A DNA stretch of 64,000 nucleotides from AP-15 sp035538335 (GTDB lineage: Bacteria > Pseudomonadota > Alphaproteobacteria > ATCC43930 > CGMCC-115725): NCBI GenBank assembly GCA_035538335.1, contig DATLKN010000050.1, positions 62,001 to 126,000 on the forward strand. Direction: 5' to 3'. Below, piece by piece: positions 48,506-56,949 of the stretch. The notes beneath the pieces are model-generated. The model made no database searches. It had not been told where the DNA came from and saw only the letters and a program-made list of their open reading frames with translations. Positions within the stretch are counted from its first letter, which is position 1. Each line of letters begins with the position of its first letter. The translations under genes were made by a program, and so were the position numbers.

Positions 48506-48693
48506 CGGCGAAGCTTAGCCGATCGAGGGGGCGAAAACGAGGCGCGTCTGGCGCGCCGTTGGCGCATCGTACTTGAAGTCGCGCGCGCATACGGTTAATA
48601 TGGAAAAATCAAGGCGCACGGTAACCGACCGTCTCAAAATTCTTCCGTCCGCGGCCGCCGGCAGCCCAAAAAGCAGCAAGGATAAGGGGAGAG

Positions 48694-49449
48694 ATGACGA
48701 GCGCTGTCCTTTCCGGTGGGGATCTGCAGGTCGGCCACATCCTCAACCGCGGCTTTACCGTCTTTACCCGTCATCCGGTGCAGTTCGCCGGCGTGACGGC
48801 GATCGCGATGCTGCCGTTTCTCGTGTTTTTCGGCGACATGTACGGCAACGCCGGTGCGGGACGCACGCACGCGCCGATGGCTTGGTTTTTCTTGCCCTAT
48901 CTCTTCGGCCTGTTGCCGGCGGTGCTGGCGCAGGCCTTCGTGCTCTATGGCGCCTGGCAGGTTGCCCGCGATAAACCGGTGCATGCCGGCGAATCGCTGC
49001 GCCTCGCCTGGGAGCGCTTCATTCCGCTCGTGATACTGGCGGTCTTCCAGGCCTTCGCGATCGGCCTCGGCACGGTTCTGTTCATCATTCCAGGTCTCGT
49101 CGTCGCGGCCATGCTGTTCGTCTCGGTGCCGGTTCTCGTGGTCGAAAAATTGGGGCCGTTCACGGCGATGTTCCGCAGCGCCCATCTGACGACCGGGCAT
49201 CGCTGGAAGACCGTCGGGGTGTTCGTCGCGCTGACGATCATCGGCGTCGTTGGCGGCACCATCGTCGAGCTGATCCTGGGATTCGCCGGCAGGACCTTGG
49301 CGGCGATCGGGTTGTGGGTGTGGTACTCGCTGTTCGGCGCCTACTATGCCGTCGTCGTGATCGTCACCTATCAGGAGCTGCGCCAGCTCGAAGGCGGCTT
49401 CGACATCGAGCAGATCGGCGGCGAACTGGACGCCCATCTCGCCGCCTGA
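48694..49449 (+). CDS. Polytopic membrane protein of unknown function
   Basis: The 251-residue product has five to six hydrophobic helices and begins L-Q-V-G-H-I-L-N-R-G-F-T-V-F-T-R-H-P. This is the opening of many glycerophosphodiester-phosphodiesterase-membrane-domain-like or YciC-type proteins that are otherwise uncharacterised. The basic residues H-R-W-K and A-R-D-K suggest cytoplasmic loops. It is divergent from mutL (188 bases apart) and followed by a gap of about 145 bases. ATG 48694 follows AAGGGGAGAG. Confidence 0.7.
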   Translation: MTSAVLSGGDLQVGHILNRGFTVFTRHPVQFAGVTAIAMLPFLVFFGDMYGNAGAGRTHAPMAWFFLPYLFGLLPAVLAQAFVLYGAWQVARDKPVHAGESLRLAWERFIPLVILAVFQAFAIGLGTVLFIIPGLVVAAMLFVSVPVLVVEKLGPFTAMFRSAHLTTGHRWKTVGVFVALTIIGVVGGTIVELILGFAGRTLAAIGLWVWYSLFGAYYAVVVIVTYQELRQLEGGFDIEQIGGELDAHLAA

Positions 49450-49594
49450 GCCTGCCGGCGCCTTCGGCGCCCTCCTCGGCTGAACTTCGGCAGGGGCGCG
49501 GATTCGCGCGGCGGGCTTGCGCGCCCAGGTGGCCGTGAGGAGATCCTGACGTACCGAGTTGCCGTGCCGGTGCCGGCGCCGATAATCTCTCCTC

Positions 49595-50746
49595 ATGGAT
49601 TTCGAGCTTTCCGAGGAACAACGGGCCTTCGAGGAAACCGCGCGCAATTTCGCCCGCGAGGAGTGGGCGCAAGAGGCGCCCGGCTGGGACGAGCGCAAGG
49701 AGTTTCCGGTAGAGGCTTTGCGGCGCGCCGCGGCGCTCGGCTTTGCCGGCATCACCGTCGATCCGGAATTCGGCGGCAGCGGGCTCGGCCGGCTCGACGC
49801 GACGATCATCATGGAGGAGCTGGCGGCCGCCTGCGTCTCGACCGCCGCCTACCTCTCGATCCACAACATGGCGGCCGCGATGATCGACCGCTTCGGCTCC
49901 AAGGAGCAGCGCGCGCGCTATCTGCCCGATCTCCTGACGATGGCGCATTTCGCGAGCTATTGCCTGACCGAGCCCGGCAGCGGCTCGGACGCCGCGGCAT
50001 TGGCGACGCGGGCGGTGCGCAACGGGCAGGATTATGTGCTCGACGGCACCAAGGCGTTCATCTCCGGCGGCGGCCGCAGCGAGATCTACGTGACTATGGT
50101 GCGCACCGGCGGGCCCGGGGCGAAGGGCATCTCCTGCGTCGTTGTCGAGAACGGCACGCCGGGGCTCTCCTTCGGGAAAGAGGAGCGCAAGCTCGGCTGG
50201 AACACGCAGCCGACGGCGATGGTGATCTTCGAGAATTGCCGCGTGCCGGCCGCAAACCGGCTCGGTGCGGAAGGCGACGGGTTCAAAATCGCGATGGCTG
50301 CGCTCGACGCCGGCCGGCTCGGCATTTCCGCCTGCTCGCTGGGCGGCGCGCGGGCCGCTTTCGAGGCGGCGCGCGAGCACCTCCTCGACCGCCGGCAGTT
50401 CGGGCAGCGGCTCGCCGATTTTCAGGCGTTGCAGTTCAGGCTCGCCGACATGGCGACCGAGCTCGAGGCGGCGCGGCTGATGGTGCGGCGCGCCGCGGCG
50501 AGCCTCGACCGCAGCGACCCGCAGGCGACGATGCACTGCGCGATGGCGAAGCGGCTCGCCACCGATGCCGGCTTTCGCGTCTGCAACGAGGCACTGCAGC
50601 TGTTCGGCGGCTACGGCTATCTGAAGGACTACCCGATCGAGCGCTATCTGCGCGACGTGCGGGTGCACCAGATCCTCGAAGGCACCAACGAGATCATGCG
50701 GGTCATCATCGCGCGCCGGCTCTTGGGCCCGGCGAACGCGCGATGA
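49595..50746 (+). CDS. Acyl-CoA dehydrogenase, isobutyryl-CoA dehydrogenase-like
   Basis: The 383-residue FAD enzyme has Y-C-L-T-E-P-G-S-G-S-D-A near residue 130 and A-F-I-S-G-G-G-R-S-E-I-Y. The active-site base is in the C-terminal H-Q-I-L-E-G-T-N-E-I segment. Context points to valine breakdown: the next gene is a 3-hydroxyisobutyryl-CoA hydrolase and then comes 3-hydroxyisobutyrate dehydrogenase. It would oxidise isobutyryl-CoA to methacrylyl-CoA, passing electrons to ETF. The start is ATG 49595. Confidence 0.88.
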   Translation: MDFELSEEQRAFEETARNFAREEWAQEAPGWDERKEFPVEALRRAAALGFAGITVDPEFGGSGLGRLDATIIMEELAAACVSTAAYLSIHNMAAAMIDRFGSKEQRARYLPDLLTMAHFASYCLTEPGSGSDAAALATRAVRNGQDYVLDGTKAFISGGGRSEIYVTMVRTGGPGAKGISCVVVENGTPGLSFGKEERKLGWNTQPTAMVIFENCRVPAANRLGAEGDGFKIAMAALDAGRLGISACSLGGARAAFEAAREHLLDRRQFGQRLADFQALQFRLADMATELEAARLMVRRAAASLDRSDPQATMHCAMAKRLATDAGFRVCNEALQLFGGYGYLKDYPIERYLRDVRVHQILEGTNEIMRVIIARRLLGPANAR

Positions 50747-51828
50747 GCGGGGGCGAGGAGGAAATCCTCTTCGGGCACGCGGGCGGGCTCGCGACGATTC
50801 TGATCAATCGGCCGCAGGCTCTGAACGCGCTGACGCTCGACAATTACCGCCGTCTCGCGCCGATGCTCGCCGCCTGGGGCCGCGACAAGAGCGTGCATGC
50901 GGTGGCGATCCGCGGCGCCGGCGGGCGCGCCTTCTGCGCCGGCGGCGACATCCGCGCGATCTACGAGGCTGGGCGCGGCATCGCCGGCGACCCGCTTCTG
51001 ACCTCGATCTTTTTCCGCGAGGAATACGAAGTGATCCGGCAGGTGCACCGGTTTTCGAGACCCTATGTCGCACTCGTGGACGGCATCGCGATGGGCGGCG
51101 GCGCCGGCATGTCGATCAACGGCGCCTATCGGGTCGCCACCGAGCGCACGGTTTTCGCGATGCCGGAGACCGCGATCGGGCTTTTCCCCGATGTCGGGGC
51201 GACGCGGTTTCTGAACCTCTGCCCCGGCCGCATCGGCCGCTATCTCGGCCTCTCCGGCGCCCGGCTCGGCCCCGCCGACGCGCTCTATTGCGGCTTCGCG
51301 ACGCATTTCGTGCCGCAGGAAAGGATCGAAGCGCTCTATGCCGCGCTCGGCGCGCTCCACTGGCAAGAGGGTGCCGAAGCCGTCGAGGTCGAGGCGGTAC
51401 TCGGCGAGTTCGCCGGCGATCCCGGCCCGGCGCCGATCGCCCGCCTGCGGCCGGTGATCGACCGGGCTTTCGCGGCGCCGACCGTCGCGGCGATCCTCGC
51501 CGCGCTTGCCGGCGAGAGCGGCGAAGGGGCCGGCTGGGCCGAACGGACGCGGGCCGAACTGCTGCAGAAATCACCGCTCAGCCTCGCGGTCGCCTTGCGC
51601 CAGCTCGACACCGGGCGGGGCTACGACCTCGACCGCGCGCTTGCCCTCGAATACCGGCTGACCCAGCATTTCATGGCAGGTCACGATTTCTACGAAGGCG
51701 TGCGGGCGATGCTGATAGACAAGGACCGAACGCCGCGCTGGCGGCCGGCGAGCCTCGCCGAAATCGACGCGGCGCTGGTCGACTCCTATTTCGCGCCGCT
51801 CGGCGAGGGCGAATTGCGGTTCGATTAG
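50743..51828 (+). CDS. 3-hydroxyisobutyryl-CoA hydrolase (enoyl-CoA hydratase superfamily)
   Basis: The 361-residue product overlaps the acyl-CoA dehydrogenase gene by 4 bases (ATGA). It has the crotonase fold with A-F-C-A-G-G-D-I-R (oxyanion hole), G-G-G-A-G-M and M-P-E-T-A-I-G-L-F-P-D-V-G, all hallmarks of the HIBCH branch, which is longer than ordinary hydratases. It releases 3-hydroxyisobutyrate from its CoA ester. The coupling strongly suggests valine catabolism. Confidence 0.9.
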   Translation: MSGGEEEILFGHAGGLATILINRPQALNALTLDNYRRLAPMLAAWGRDKSVHAVAIRGAGGRAFCAGGDIRAIYEAGRGIAGDPLLTSIFFREEYEVIRQVHRFSRPYVALVDGIAMGGGAGMSINGAYRVATERTVFAMPETAIGLFPDVGATRFLNLCPGRIGRYLGLSGARLGPADALYCGFATHFVPQERIEALYAALGALHWQEGAEAVEVEAVLGEFAGDPGPAPIARLRPVIDRAFAAPTVAAILAALAGESGEGAGWAERTRAELLQKSPLSLAVALRQLDTGRGYDLDRALALEYRLTQHFMAGHDFYEGVRAMLIDKDRTPRWRPASLAEIDAALVDSYFAPLGEGELRFD

Positions 51829-51832
51829 TATG

Positions 51833-51914
51833 GTCATTGCTAGGAGCGCAGCGACGAAGCAATCTCCCAGATCCGGGCTGAGCATCGAGATTGCTTCGCT
51901 TCGCTCGCGATGAC
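51833..51914. repeat. Dispersed GTCATTGCGAG-type palindromic repeat (copy 3)
   Basis: The left arm reads GTCATTGCTAGGAGCGCAGC and GAAGCAATCTC, and the right arm GAGATTGCTTC and GCTCGCGATGAC. It is an imperfect palindrome that lies between the hydrolase and mmsB genes, and it can fold as one long hairpin in the mRNA. Confidence 0.75.
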
Positions 51915-51938
51915 ACGAGGGCCGGGAGGAACCGCGAA

Positions 51939-52838
51939 ATGGCGACGGTCGGCTTTATCGGTCTCGGCAACATGGGGGCGCCGATGGCCGCCAACCTGAC
52001 GAAGGCCGGGCATCGGGTCGTGGGGTTCGACGTTGTCGCGGCGGCTTGCGAGCGGCTCGCCGGCCAGGGCGGCACGGTCGCGGCAAGCGCCGCCGACGCG
52101 GCGCAGGCGGGCGAATTCGTCATCACGATGCTGCCCGCCGGCCCGCATGTCCGCGAGGTTTATCTTGGGCCTGGCGGGTTGATCGCGCACACCCGCAAGG
52201 GCTCGCTCTTGATCGACTGCTCGACGATCGACGTGGCGACCGCGCGGTCGGTCGCGGCGGCCGCCGCGGCGGCGGGGTTCGACATGCTCGACGCGCCGGT
52301 CTCGGGCGGCGTCGCCGGCGCTGCGGGGGCGACGCTCACCTTCATGGTAGGCGGCGAAGCGTCCGCCTTCGCGCGCGCCGAACCGCTGCTGTCGGCGATG
52401 GGGCGGACGATCGTCCATGCCGGACCCTCCGGCAACGGCCAGGCGGCGAAGATCTGTAACAACATGATCCTCGGCGTCTCGATGATCGCGGTGTGCGAAG
52501 CCTTTTCGCTCGCCGAGAAACTGGGGCTCGAGGCGCAAAAGCTGTTCGACATCGCCGCCAAATCCTCCGGCCAATGCTGGGCGTTGACGAGCTACTGCCC
52601 GGTGCCGGGCCCGGTGCCGGCCTCGCCCGCCAACCGCGATTACCAGCCGGGCTTCACCGCGGCTATGATGCTGAAGGATCTGCGCCTCGCGCAGGAGGCG
52701 GCGGGCGCGGCGGCCGCCGCCACCCCGCTTGGTGCCGCCGCGGCCAGCCTCTATCAGCTGTTTGTCGACGGCGGCGCGGCGGGCCGGGATTTTTCGGGGA
52801 TATATCGCTTTTTACGGAAAAATGCGGGCAAAATTTGA
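51939..52838 (+). CDS. mmsB: 3-hydroxyisobutyrate dehydrogenase
   Basis: The 299-residue protein has the N-terminal G-F-I-G-L-G-N-M-G-A-P-M-A Rossmann motif and the A-P-V-S-G-G-V substrate-binding motif. N-x-x-K is present as G-Q-A-A-K-I-C-N-N. It oxidises 3-hydroxyisobutyrate to methylmalonate semialdehyde with NAD+. Together with the two genes upstream it covers three steps of valine degradation. Methylmalonate-semialdehyde dehydrogenase is not in this window. GGGAGGAACC precedes the ATG at 51939. Confidence 0.9.
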   Translation: MATVGFIGLGNMGAPMAANLTKAGHRVVGFDVVAAACERLAGQGGTVAASAADAAQAGEFVITMLPAGPHVREVYLGPGGLIAHTRKGSLLIDCSTIDVATARSVAAAAAAAGFDMLDAPVSGGVAGAAGATLTFMVGGEASAFARAEPLLSAMGRTIVHAGPSGNGQAAKICNNMILGVSMIAVCEAFSLAEKLGLEAQKLFDIAAKSSGQCWALTSYCPVPGPVPASPANRDYQPGFTAAMMLKDLRLAQEAAGAAAAATPLGAAAASLYQLFVDGGAAGRDFSGIYRFLRKNAGKI

Positions 52839-52901
52839 AACCAAATATTAACGTTATCGGCATATACGGGAGGCTATGCTTGCCGCCCGAGCGAGGCTTT
52901 T

Positions 52902-53375
52902 ATGCAAAGCGCTTATCTTGATGTGATCTCGCTGATCGAACGCCTGCACCGGCATTTCCTCGAATTGGTCAAGCTGGAGCTCGAAGGGCGCCGGATTCAC
53001 GACATCAACAACGTCCAGGCGATGATGCTGTTCAATATCGGCGACGCGCAGATGACCGTCGGCGAATTGACCCTGCGCGGCTGCTATCTCGGCTCGAATG
53101 TCTCCTACAACGTCAAGAAGATGGTCGAGAACGGCTACCTCGCCTATCAGCGCTCGCCGCACGACCGCCGTTCGATCCATGTCCAGCTGACCGACAGGGG
53201 GCGCCGGCTGCGCGACGAGTTGAGCCAGATGCATGCCCGGCACAGCGAATTGCTGCCGGGCAACGCGATACAGCAGGACGATCTGGAAACGGTGTCGGCG
53301 ACGCTGCGCCGGCTCGAACGGTTCTGGATCCGCACCGAAGACCTGGCGCAGCGCCCCGGCCAGGCCGCGGCGTGA
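52902..53375 (+). CDS. MarR-family transcriptional regulator, LdtR-like
   Basis: The 157-residue protein has a winged helix core with D-I-N-N-V-Q-A-M-M-L-F-N-I-G, L-G-S-N-V-S-Y-N-V-K-K-M-V (recognition helix) and R-S-P-H-D-R-R-S-I (wing). This wording is close to LdtR of alphaproteobacteria, a regulator of an L,D-transpeptidase and of stress and cell-envelope genes in Liberibacter. Whether it controls its neighbours here is unknown. No second copy of a MarR operator is obvious around it. Confidence 0.85.
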   Translation: MQSAYLDVISLIERLHRHFLELVKLELEGRRIHDINNVQAMMLFNIGDAQMTVGELTLRGCYLGSNVSYNVKKMVENGYLAYQRSPHDRRSIHVQLTDRGRRLRDELSQMHARHSELLPGNAIQQDDLETVSATLRRLERFWIRTEDLAQRPGQAAA

Positions 53376-53439
53376 TTTTTTCCGTGACGGCGAGGGCCGC
53401 GGCTGCGAGTCTCTGCGCGGGAAAACGCGGAGACATTTC

Positions 53440-53877
53440 ATGGTGTCGCAACAGCCGGAGCTGATACCGCTCGCCTCCGGGATCAGCGTCGCCGGCCGGC
53501 TCGACCGGGCGGACATCGAGGCGCTCGCCAAGCGCGGCGTGCGCACGATCCTCAACAACCGGCCCGACGGCGAAGATCCGGGGCAGTTTCCAGCCGAGGA
53601 GGCGGGCCGCCTCGCCCGCTCGCTCGGCATCGAATACCGGCACATCCCGATCACCGCCGCCACCCTGACGCGCGCCGATGTCGACGCCTTCGCCGCCGCC
53701 TTGCGCGAGGCGCCGGGGCCGATCGTCGCGCATTGCCGCAGCGGCACGCGCTCGACCTTGCTGTGGGCGCTCGCGCGGATGCGCGAGGGGGCCGACCCGT
53801 TCGCGCTCGTCGCCGAGGCGGCGCGCCACGGCATCGACATCGCCAACCTGCCGGCGATCGCCGCGCGCCTGAAATAG
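53440..53877 (+). CDS. Beta-lactamase-hydrolase-like (TIGR01244-type) phosphatase
   Basis: The 145-residue protein has H-C-R-S-G-T-R-S near residue 93, the C-x5-R loop of cysteine-based phosphatases. It also has I-L-N-N-R-P-D-G-E, P-G-Q-F-P-A-E and Y-R-H-I-P-I, as in the BLH/sulfur-transferase-associated domain. In other bacteria such a domain is fused to or lies near metallo-hydrolase and persulfide-metabolism genes. Here it stands alone between the MarR regulator and a DadA-like gene. The start is ATG 53440. Confidence 0.8.
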   Translation: MVSQQPELIPLASGISVAGRLDRADIEALAKRGVRTILNNRPDGEDPGQFPAEEAGRLARSLGIEYRHIPITAATLTRADVDAFAAALREAPGPIVAHCRSGTRSTLLWALARMREGADPFALVAEAARHGIDIANLPAIAARLK

Positions 53878-53898
53878 GCGCAGCCCGGCGCCGCTGCC

Positions 53899-55140
53899 TT
53901 GTCGCGCAGGGTCGCCGTCGTCGGCGCCGGCATTGTCGGCATGTCCTGCGCCCGCTTCCTGCAGCGCGACGGCCACGCTGTCACCGTCATCGACCCGCGC
54001 GAGCCGGGCGATGGCGCCTCTTTCGGCAATGCCGGGGTGATCGCCGATTGCGACGTCGCGCCGCTGTCGATGCCGGGGGTGCTGAAGCGCGTCCCCGGCA
54101 TGCTGCTCGATCCCTCGGGACCGCTCGTGCTGCGCTGGCGCTACCTGCCGAAGATCGCGCCGTGGCTCTTCGCCTTCCTCAAAGCGAGCCGGCGCTCGGA
54201 CGAGATCGCGGCGGCGCTGGCACCGCTGTTGGCCGGCGCGCGCCTCGCCTATGACGCGCTGTTGCGGGAGGCGGGCGCGGCGGACCTGATCCGCGACACT
54301 GGCTGGCTCAAGCTGTTCTCGACGGAAAGGGCGTTCCGCCGAATGGATGAGGAATGCCGCCTGATGCGCCGGCACGGCATCCGCTTCGAGGCGCTCGACC
54401 CGCCCGAGATCCGCCGGCTCGAACCGGGGCTGGCGCCGATTTTCAAGCGCGCGCTGTTCTTTCCCGACTGCGCCCAGGTGGTGAACCCGAAGCGTCTCGT
54501 CGCGGCATTGGCGGGCGCCTTCGCCGCCGATGGCGGTGAGATCGTCCGCGAGCGGGCAACGGGGTTCGACCTCGGCGGCGACCGCCGGGCGGTCGTGACC
54601 GAAGGATCGCGCCACCAGGCGGATGCGGTCGTGCTCGCCGCCGGCGCCTGGTCGCGCCCGCTCGCCGCCGCCCTCAGCGCCCGCGTGCCGCTCGACACCG
54701 AGCGCGGCTATCACGCGATGTTCCCCTCCGCCGAGCCGGGCCTCGTGCGCCCCGCCCTGTGGTGGGACGAGGCGATCAACCTCGTGCCGATGGAGCACGG
54801 GCTCAGGCTGACGAGCGGCGTCGAATTCGCCGGCCTCGACGCGCCCCCGGACTATCGCCGCATCGACCGCCTCGCGCGGCGCGCCCGCGCCATGCTGCCC
54901 TCACTGGCCGCGGCGCCGCAATCGCGCTGGCTCGGCTTTCGCCCCTCGCTCCCCGATTCGCTGCCGGTGCTCGGCCCTTCGGCACGCCACGAGGGCGTCT
55001 ATTTCGCCTTCGGCCACCAGCATTTGGGGCTGACGCTCGGCGCGATCTCGGGGCGGATCGTCGCCGATCTCGTCGCCGGCCGCGATCCCGGCGTCGACAT
55101 GAGCCCCTATCGCGCCGAGCGCTGGGGCTCCTTAGCCTGA
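53899..55140 (+). CDS. FAD-dependent D-amino-acid dehydrogenase-like protein
   Basis: The 413-residue flavoprotein opens with V-A-V-V-G-A-G-I-V-G-M-S and shows the DadA/DAO fold. It has G-A-S-F-G-N-A-G-V-I near residue 37, L-D-T-E-R-G-Y-H, W-L-G-F-R-P-S-L-P-D-S-L-P-V and G-H-Q-H-L-G-L-T near the end, typical of the D-amino-acid dehydrogenase small subunit. It oxidises D-amino acids to 2-oxo acids. The start is TTG 53899, with weak ribosome-binding signals; no later Met is as suitable. Confidence 0.85.
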   Translation: MSRRVAVVGAGIVGMSCARFLQRDGHAVTVIDPREPGDGASFGNAGVIADCDVAPLSMPGVLKRVPGMLLDPSGPLVLRWRYLPKIAPWLFAFLKASRRSDEIAAALAPLLAGARLAYDALLREAGAADLIRDTGWLKLFSTERAFRRMDEECRLMRRHGIRFEALDPPEIRRLEPGLAPIFKRALFFPDCAQVVNPKRLVAALAGAFAADGGEIVRERATGFDLGGDRRAVVTEGSRHQADAVVLAAGAWSRPLAAALSARVPLDTERGYHAMFPSAEPGLVRPALWWDEAINLVPMEHGLRLTSGVEFAGLDAPPDYRRIDRLARRARAMLPSLAAAPQSRWLGFRPSLPDSLPVLGPSARHEGVYFAFGHQHLGLTLGAISGRIVADLVAGRDPGVDMSPYRAERWGSLA

Positions 55141-55155
55141 AGCAAAGTCCCCCGG

Positions 55156-56805
55156 CTAGCGGCAGCGCCTGAATCTGAACGAGGCCAACCGCGTACTCCA
55201 ATTGAAGGTTCCGCTCTGGGACACGTATTCCTGCGCGTACCAGAAGGTGCAGCCATCGACCGGGTCGATCGCCATGCTGCTGTAGTCGCCCCAGCGATCG
55301 AAACCATCGTCATTCAAGTCGGCCGCGCCGGCGACGATGCCCGATTCGGCGGTCATCGTCCCCGCCTTCTGCGACGGGGTGCGGCCGGTGTAGCGGATCG
55401 AGGGAAACACCGAGGTCGCGTCGGACACGCTGTAGCCGAGCGCGATGTCGCCCTCTCTGTCCATCGCGATGCTCGGCATCCATCGGAAGCTCGCATCGGG
55501 CGCGAAGGTCCCCTGCTGGAAGATCACCGGGTTCGTGGCGTCGGGGCGGCGGATCTCATACCAGCGGATCCCGACGGTATTGGAGGTGGGGGCAGGCACG
55601 ACCACCGAATGGCTGACCACGATGGATTCGTGCGATCTGAAATTGCGATAGGCGGCGCGAAACATGAGCCGATCGCCGAGTCCTTCGAGGAAGTCGCCGC
55701 CGGCGGGCTGGGGTATGCACTGGTCGATGCAGGCCTCGGTGTACGGCGCGACTTGCAGGGTCGTCGGCCCGGTGAAGGTCGACTTCGTGGGCGTCGCAAA
55801 ATCGACGTGGAATTTCCACAGGTTGAAATGCTCCGAGCCGTCGAGCGAGCCGATGTAGAAATCGGGCTCGCCCTTGTGGGGCGGTCTCCTGCCGTCGGCG
55901 TCGGAGGGCAGCAATCCGAATTCGCTCGCGATCGGGCCGAAACAGATCATTGAGCCGGCGGAACCCGCGATCATGCTGGCCGAGGGAAAAGCGCATGCCG
56001 CAGCGCCGACATCCGGCCCGGATGAACCGGAAAACTCGTTGAAAGACATGTAATAGGCATCCGGCCGAATGCCGATTTTTCCGTAATCGTTGAACACGTC
56101 GCTTGCATTTGGCAGGTTGGTCACGTCGTAGGTGTATAAAAAATACTTCCCAGTCGCGTCAGCGCTCTGAGAAACCGCGATACATTGATCATACGGCGTA
56201 TCGAGTGAGGAATCAGCTGCCGCCAGAAAGGTGATTACCCATCTCTTATGGAAATGATCGAACAAGACTACCGGATCGGAAAGAAAACCATTTTCGCAGT
56301 TGGTGCCAACCCCGGCGTACAGCGCAGAAAGATCGCTCGGGCCGCTCACTTTTTTTCCATTGGATTTGGAAAACACGGCAAACGATACGTTTACCGTCTC
56401 GACCACCTGGGTCGTGCCGACCGCGGCATTGGTATCGGGCGGGGTGCAGCAGACGCTGAAGCCCGGAAGATCGACGCCCAACCCGGCAAAATCGAGGATC
56501 GGCCTGGTCAGGACGGCCCTTGCCGCCGCGGACGGCGGATATGCCCTTTGCAGCGCCGGATCGGCGAACGGAACGCCCGGCGGGCGCGGCGGCGGCGGCC
56601 GCACGCCGAGCGGCATGGCGTGGCGGCCGATTTGCGCCGCGGCGGCCGGCGGCAACGCGGCGACGGCGGGCGAGGCGCCGAGGGCGCGGCCTGCGATCAC
56701 CTGCATTGGCGCAGATCCCTGTTGCGCAGCCTGCTGCTGCGCCTGTCCGGCCGACGCGCCGAGCAGCGTCGTGGCGAATGCCAAGCCGATAATAGACCGG
56801 ATCAT
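55156..56805 (-). CDS. Secreted protein of unknown function
   Basis: The product has 549 residues. ATG 56805 gives a signal peptide (R-S-I-I-G-L-A-F-A-T-T-L-L-G-A) cleaved after G-Q-A. The mature chain is rich in short strand-like stretches. It carries repeated D-P-V-V-L-F-D/W-V-I-T-F, K-I-G-I-R-P-D-A-Y-Y, G-D-Y-S-S-M-A-I-D-P and T-F-W-Y-A-Q-E-Y segments like those of bacterial secreted beta-propeller proteins. Several cysteines occur (C-C-T-P-P and others). I cannot name a family. It faces the lactonase-type gene head to head (144 bases apart). Confidence 0.75.
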   Translation of the reverse strand: MIRSIIGLAFATTLLGASAGQAQQQAAQQGSAPMQVIAGRALGASPAVAALPPAAAAQIGRHAMPLGVRPPPPRPPGVPFADPALQRAYPPSAAARAVLTRPILDFAGLGVDLPGFSVCCTPPDTNAAVGTTQVVETVNVSFAVFSKSNGKKVSGPSDLSALYAGVGTNCENGFLSDPVVLFDHFHKRWVITFLAAADSSLDTPYDQCIAVSQSADATGKYFLYTYDVTNLPNASDVFNDYGKIGIRPDAYYMSFNEFSGSSGPDVGAAACAFPSASMIAGSAGSMICFGPIASEFGLLPSDADGRRPPHKGEPDFYIGSLDGSEHFNLWKFHVDFATPTKSTFTGPTTLQVAPYTEACIDQCIPQPAGGDFLEGLGDRLMFRAAYRNFRSHESIVVSHSVVVPAPTSNTVGIRWYEIRRPDATNPVIFQQGTFAPDASFRWMPSIAMDREGDIALGYSVSDATSVFPSIRYTGRTPSQKAGTMTAESGIVAGAADLNDDGFDRWGDYSSMAIDPVDGCTFWYAQEYVSQSGTFNWSTRLASFRFRRCR

Positions 56806-56949
56806 CGAACTCAGCCTCCGCAAGGTTCTACCTTTGGGAGAAGATATTCCATTCCTCGCCCGCTGGCAATTCGGGCGCCGGGCCCGCGCCGGCGAAACGA
56901 TTGCCCGCCGCGCTGCGCCGCCGCATCCTGGACCGGAGAGGAGACCGCC

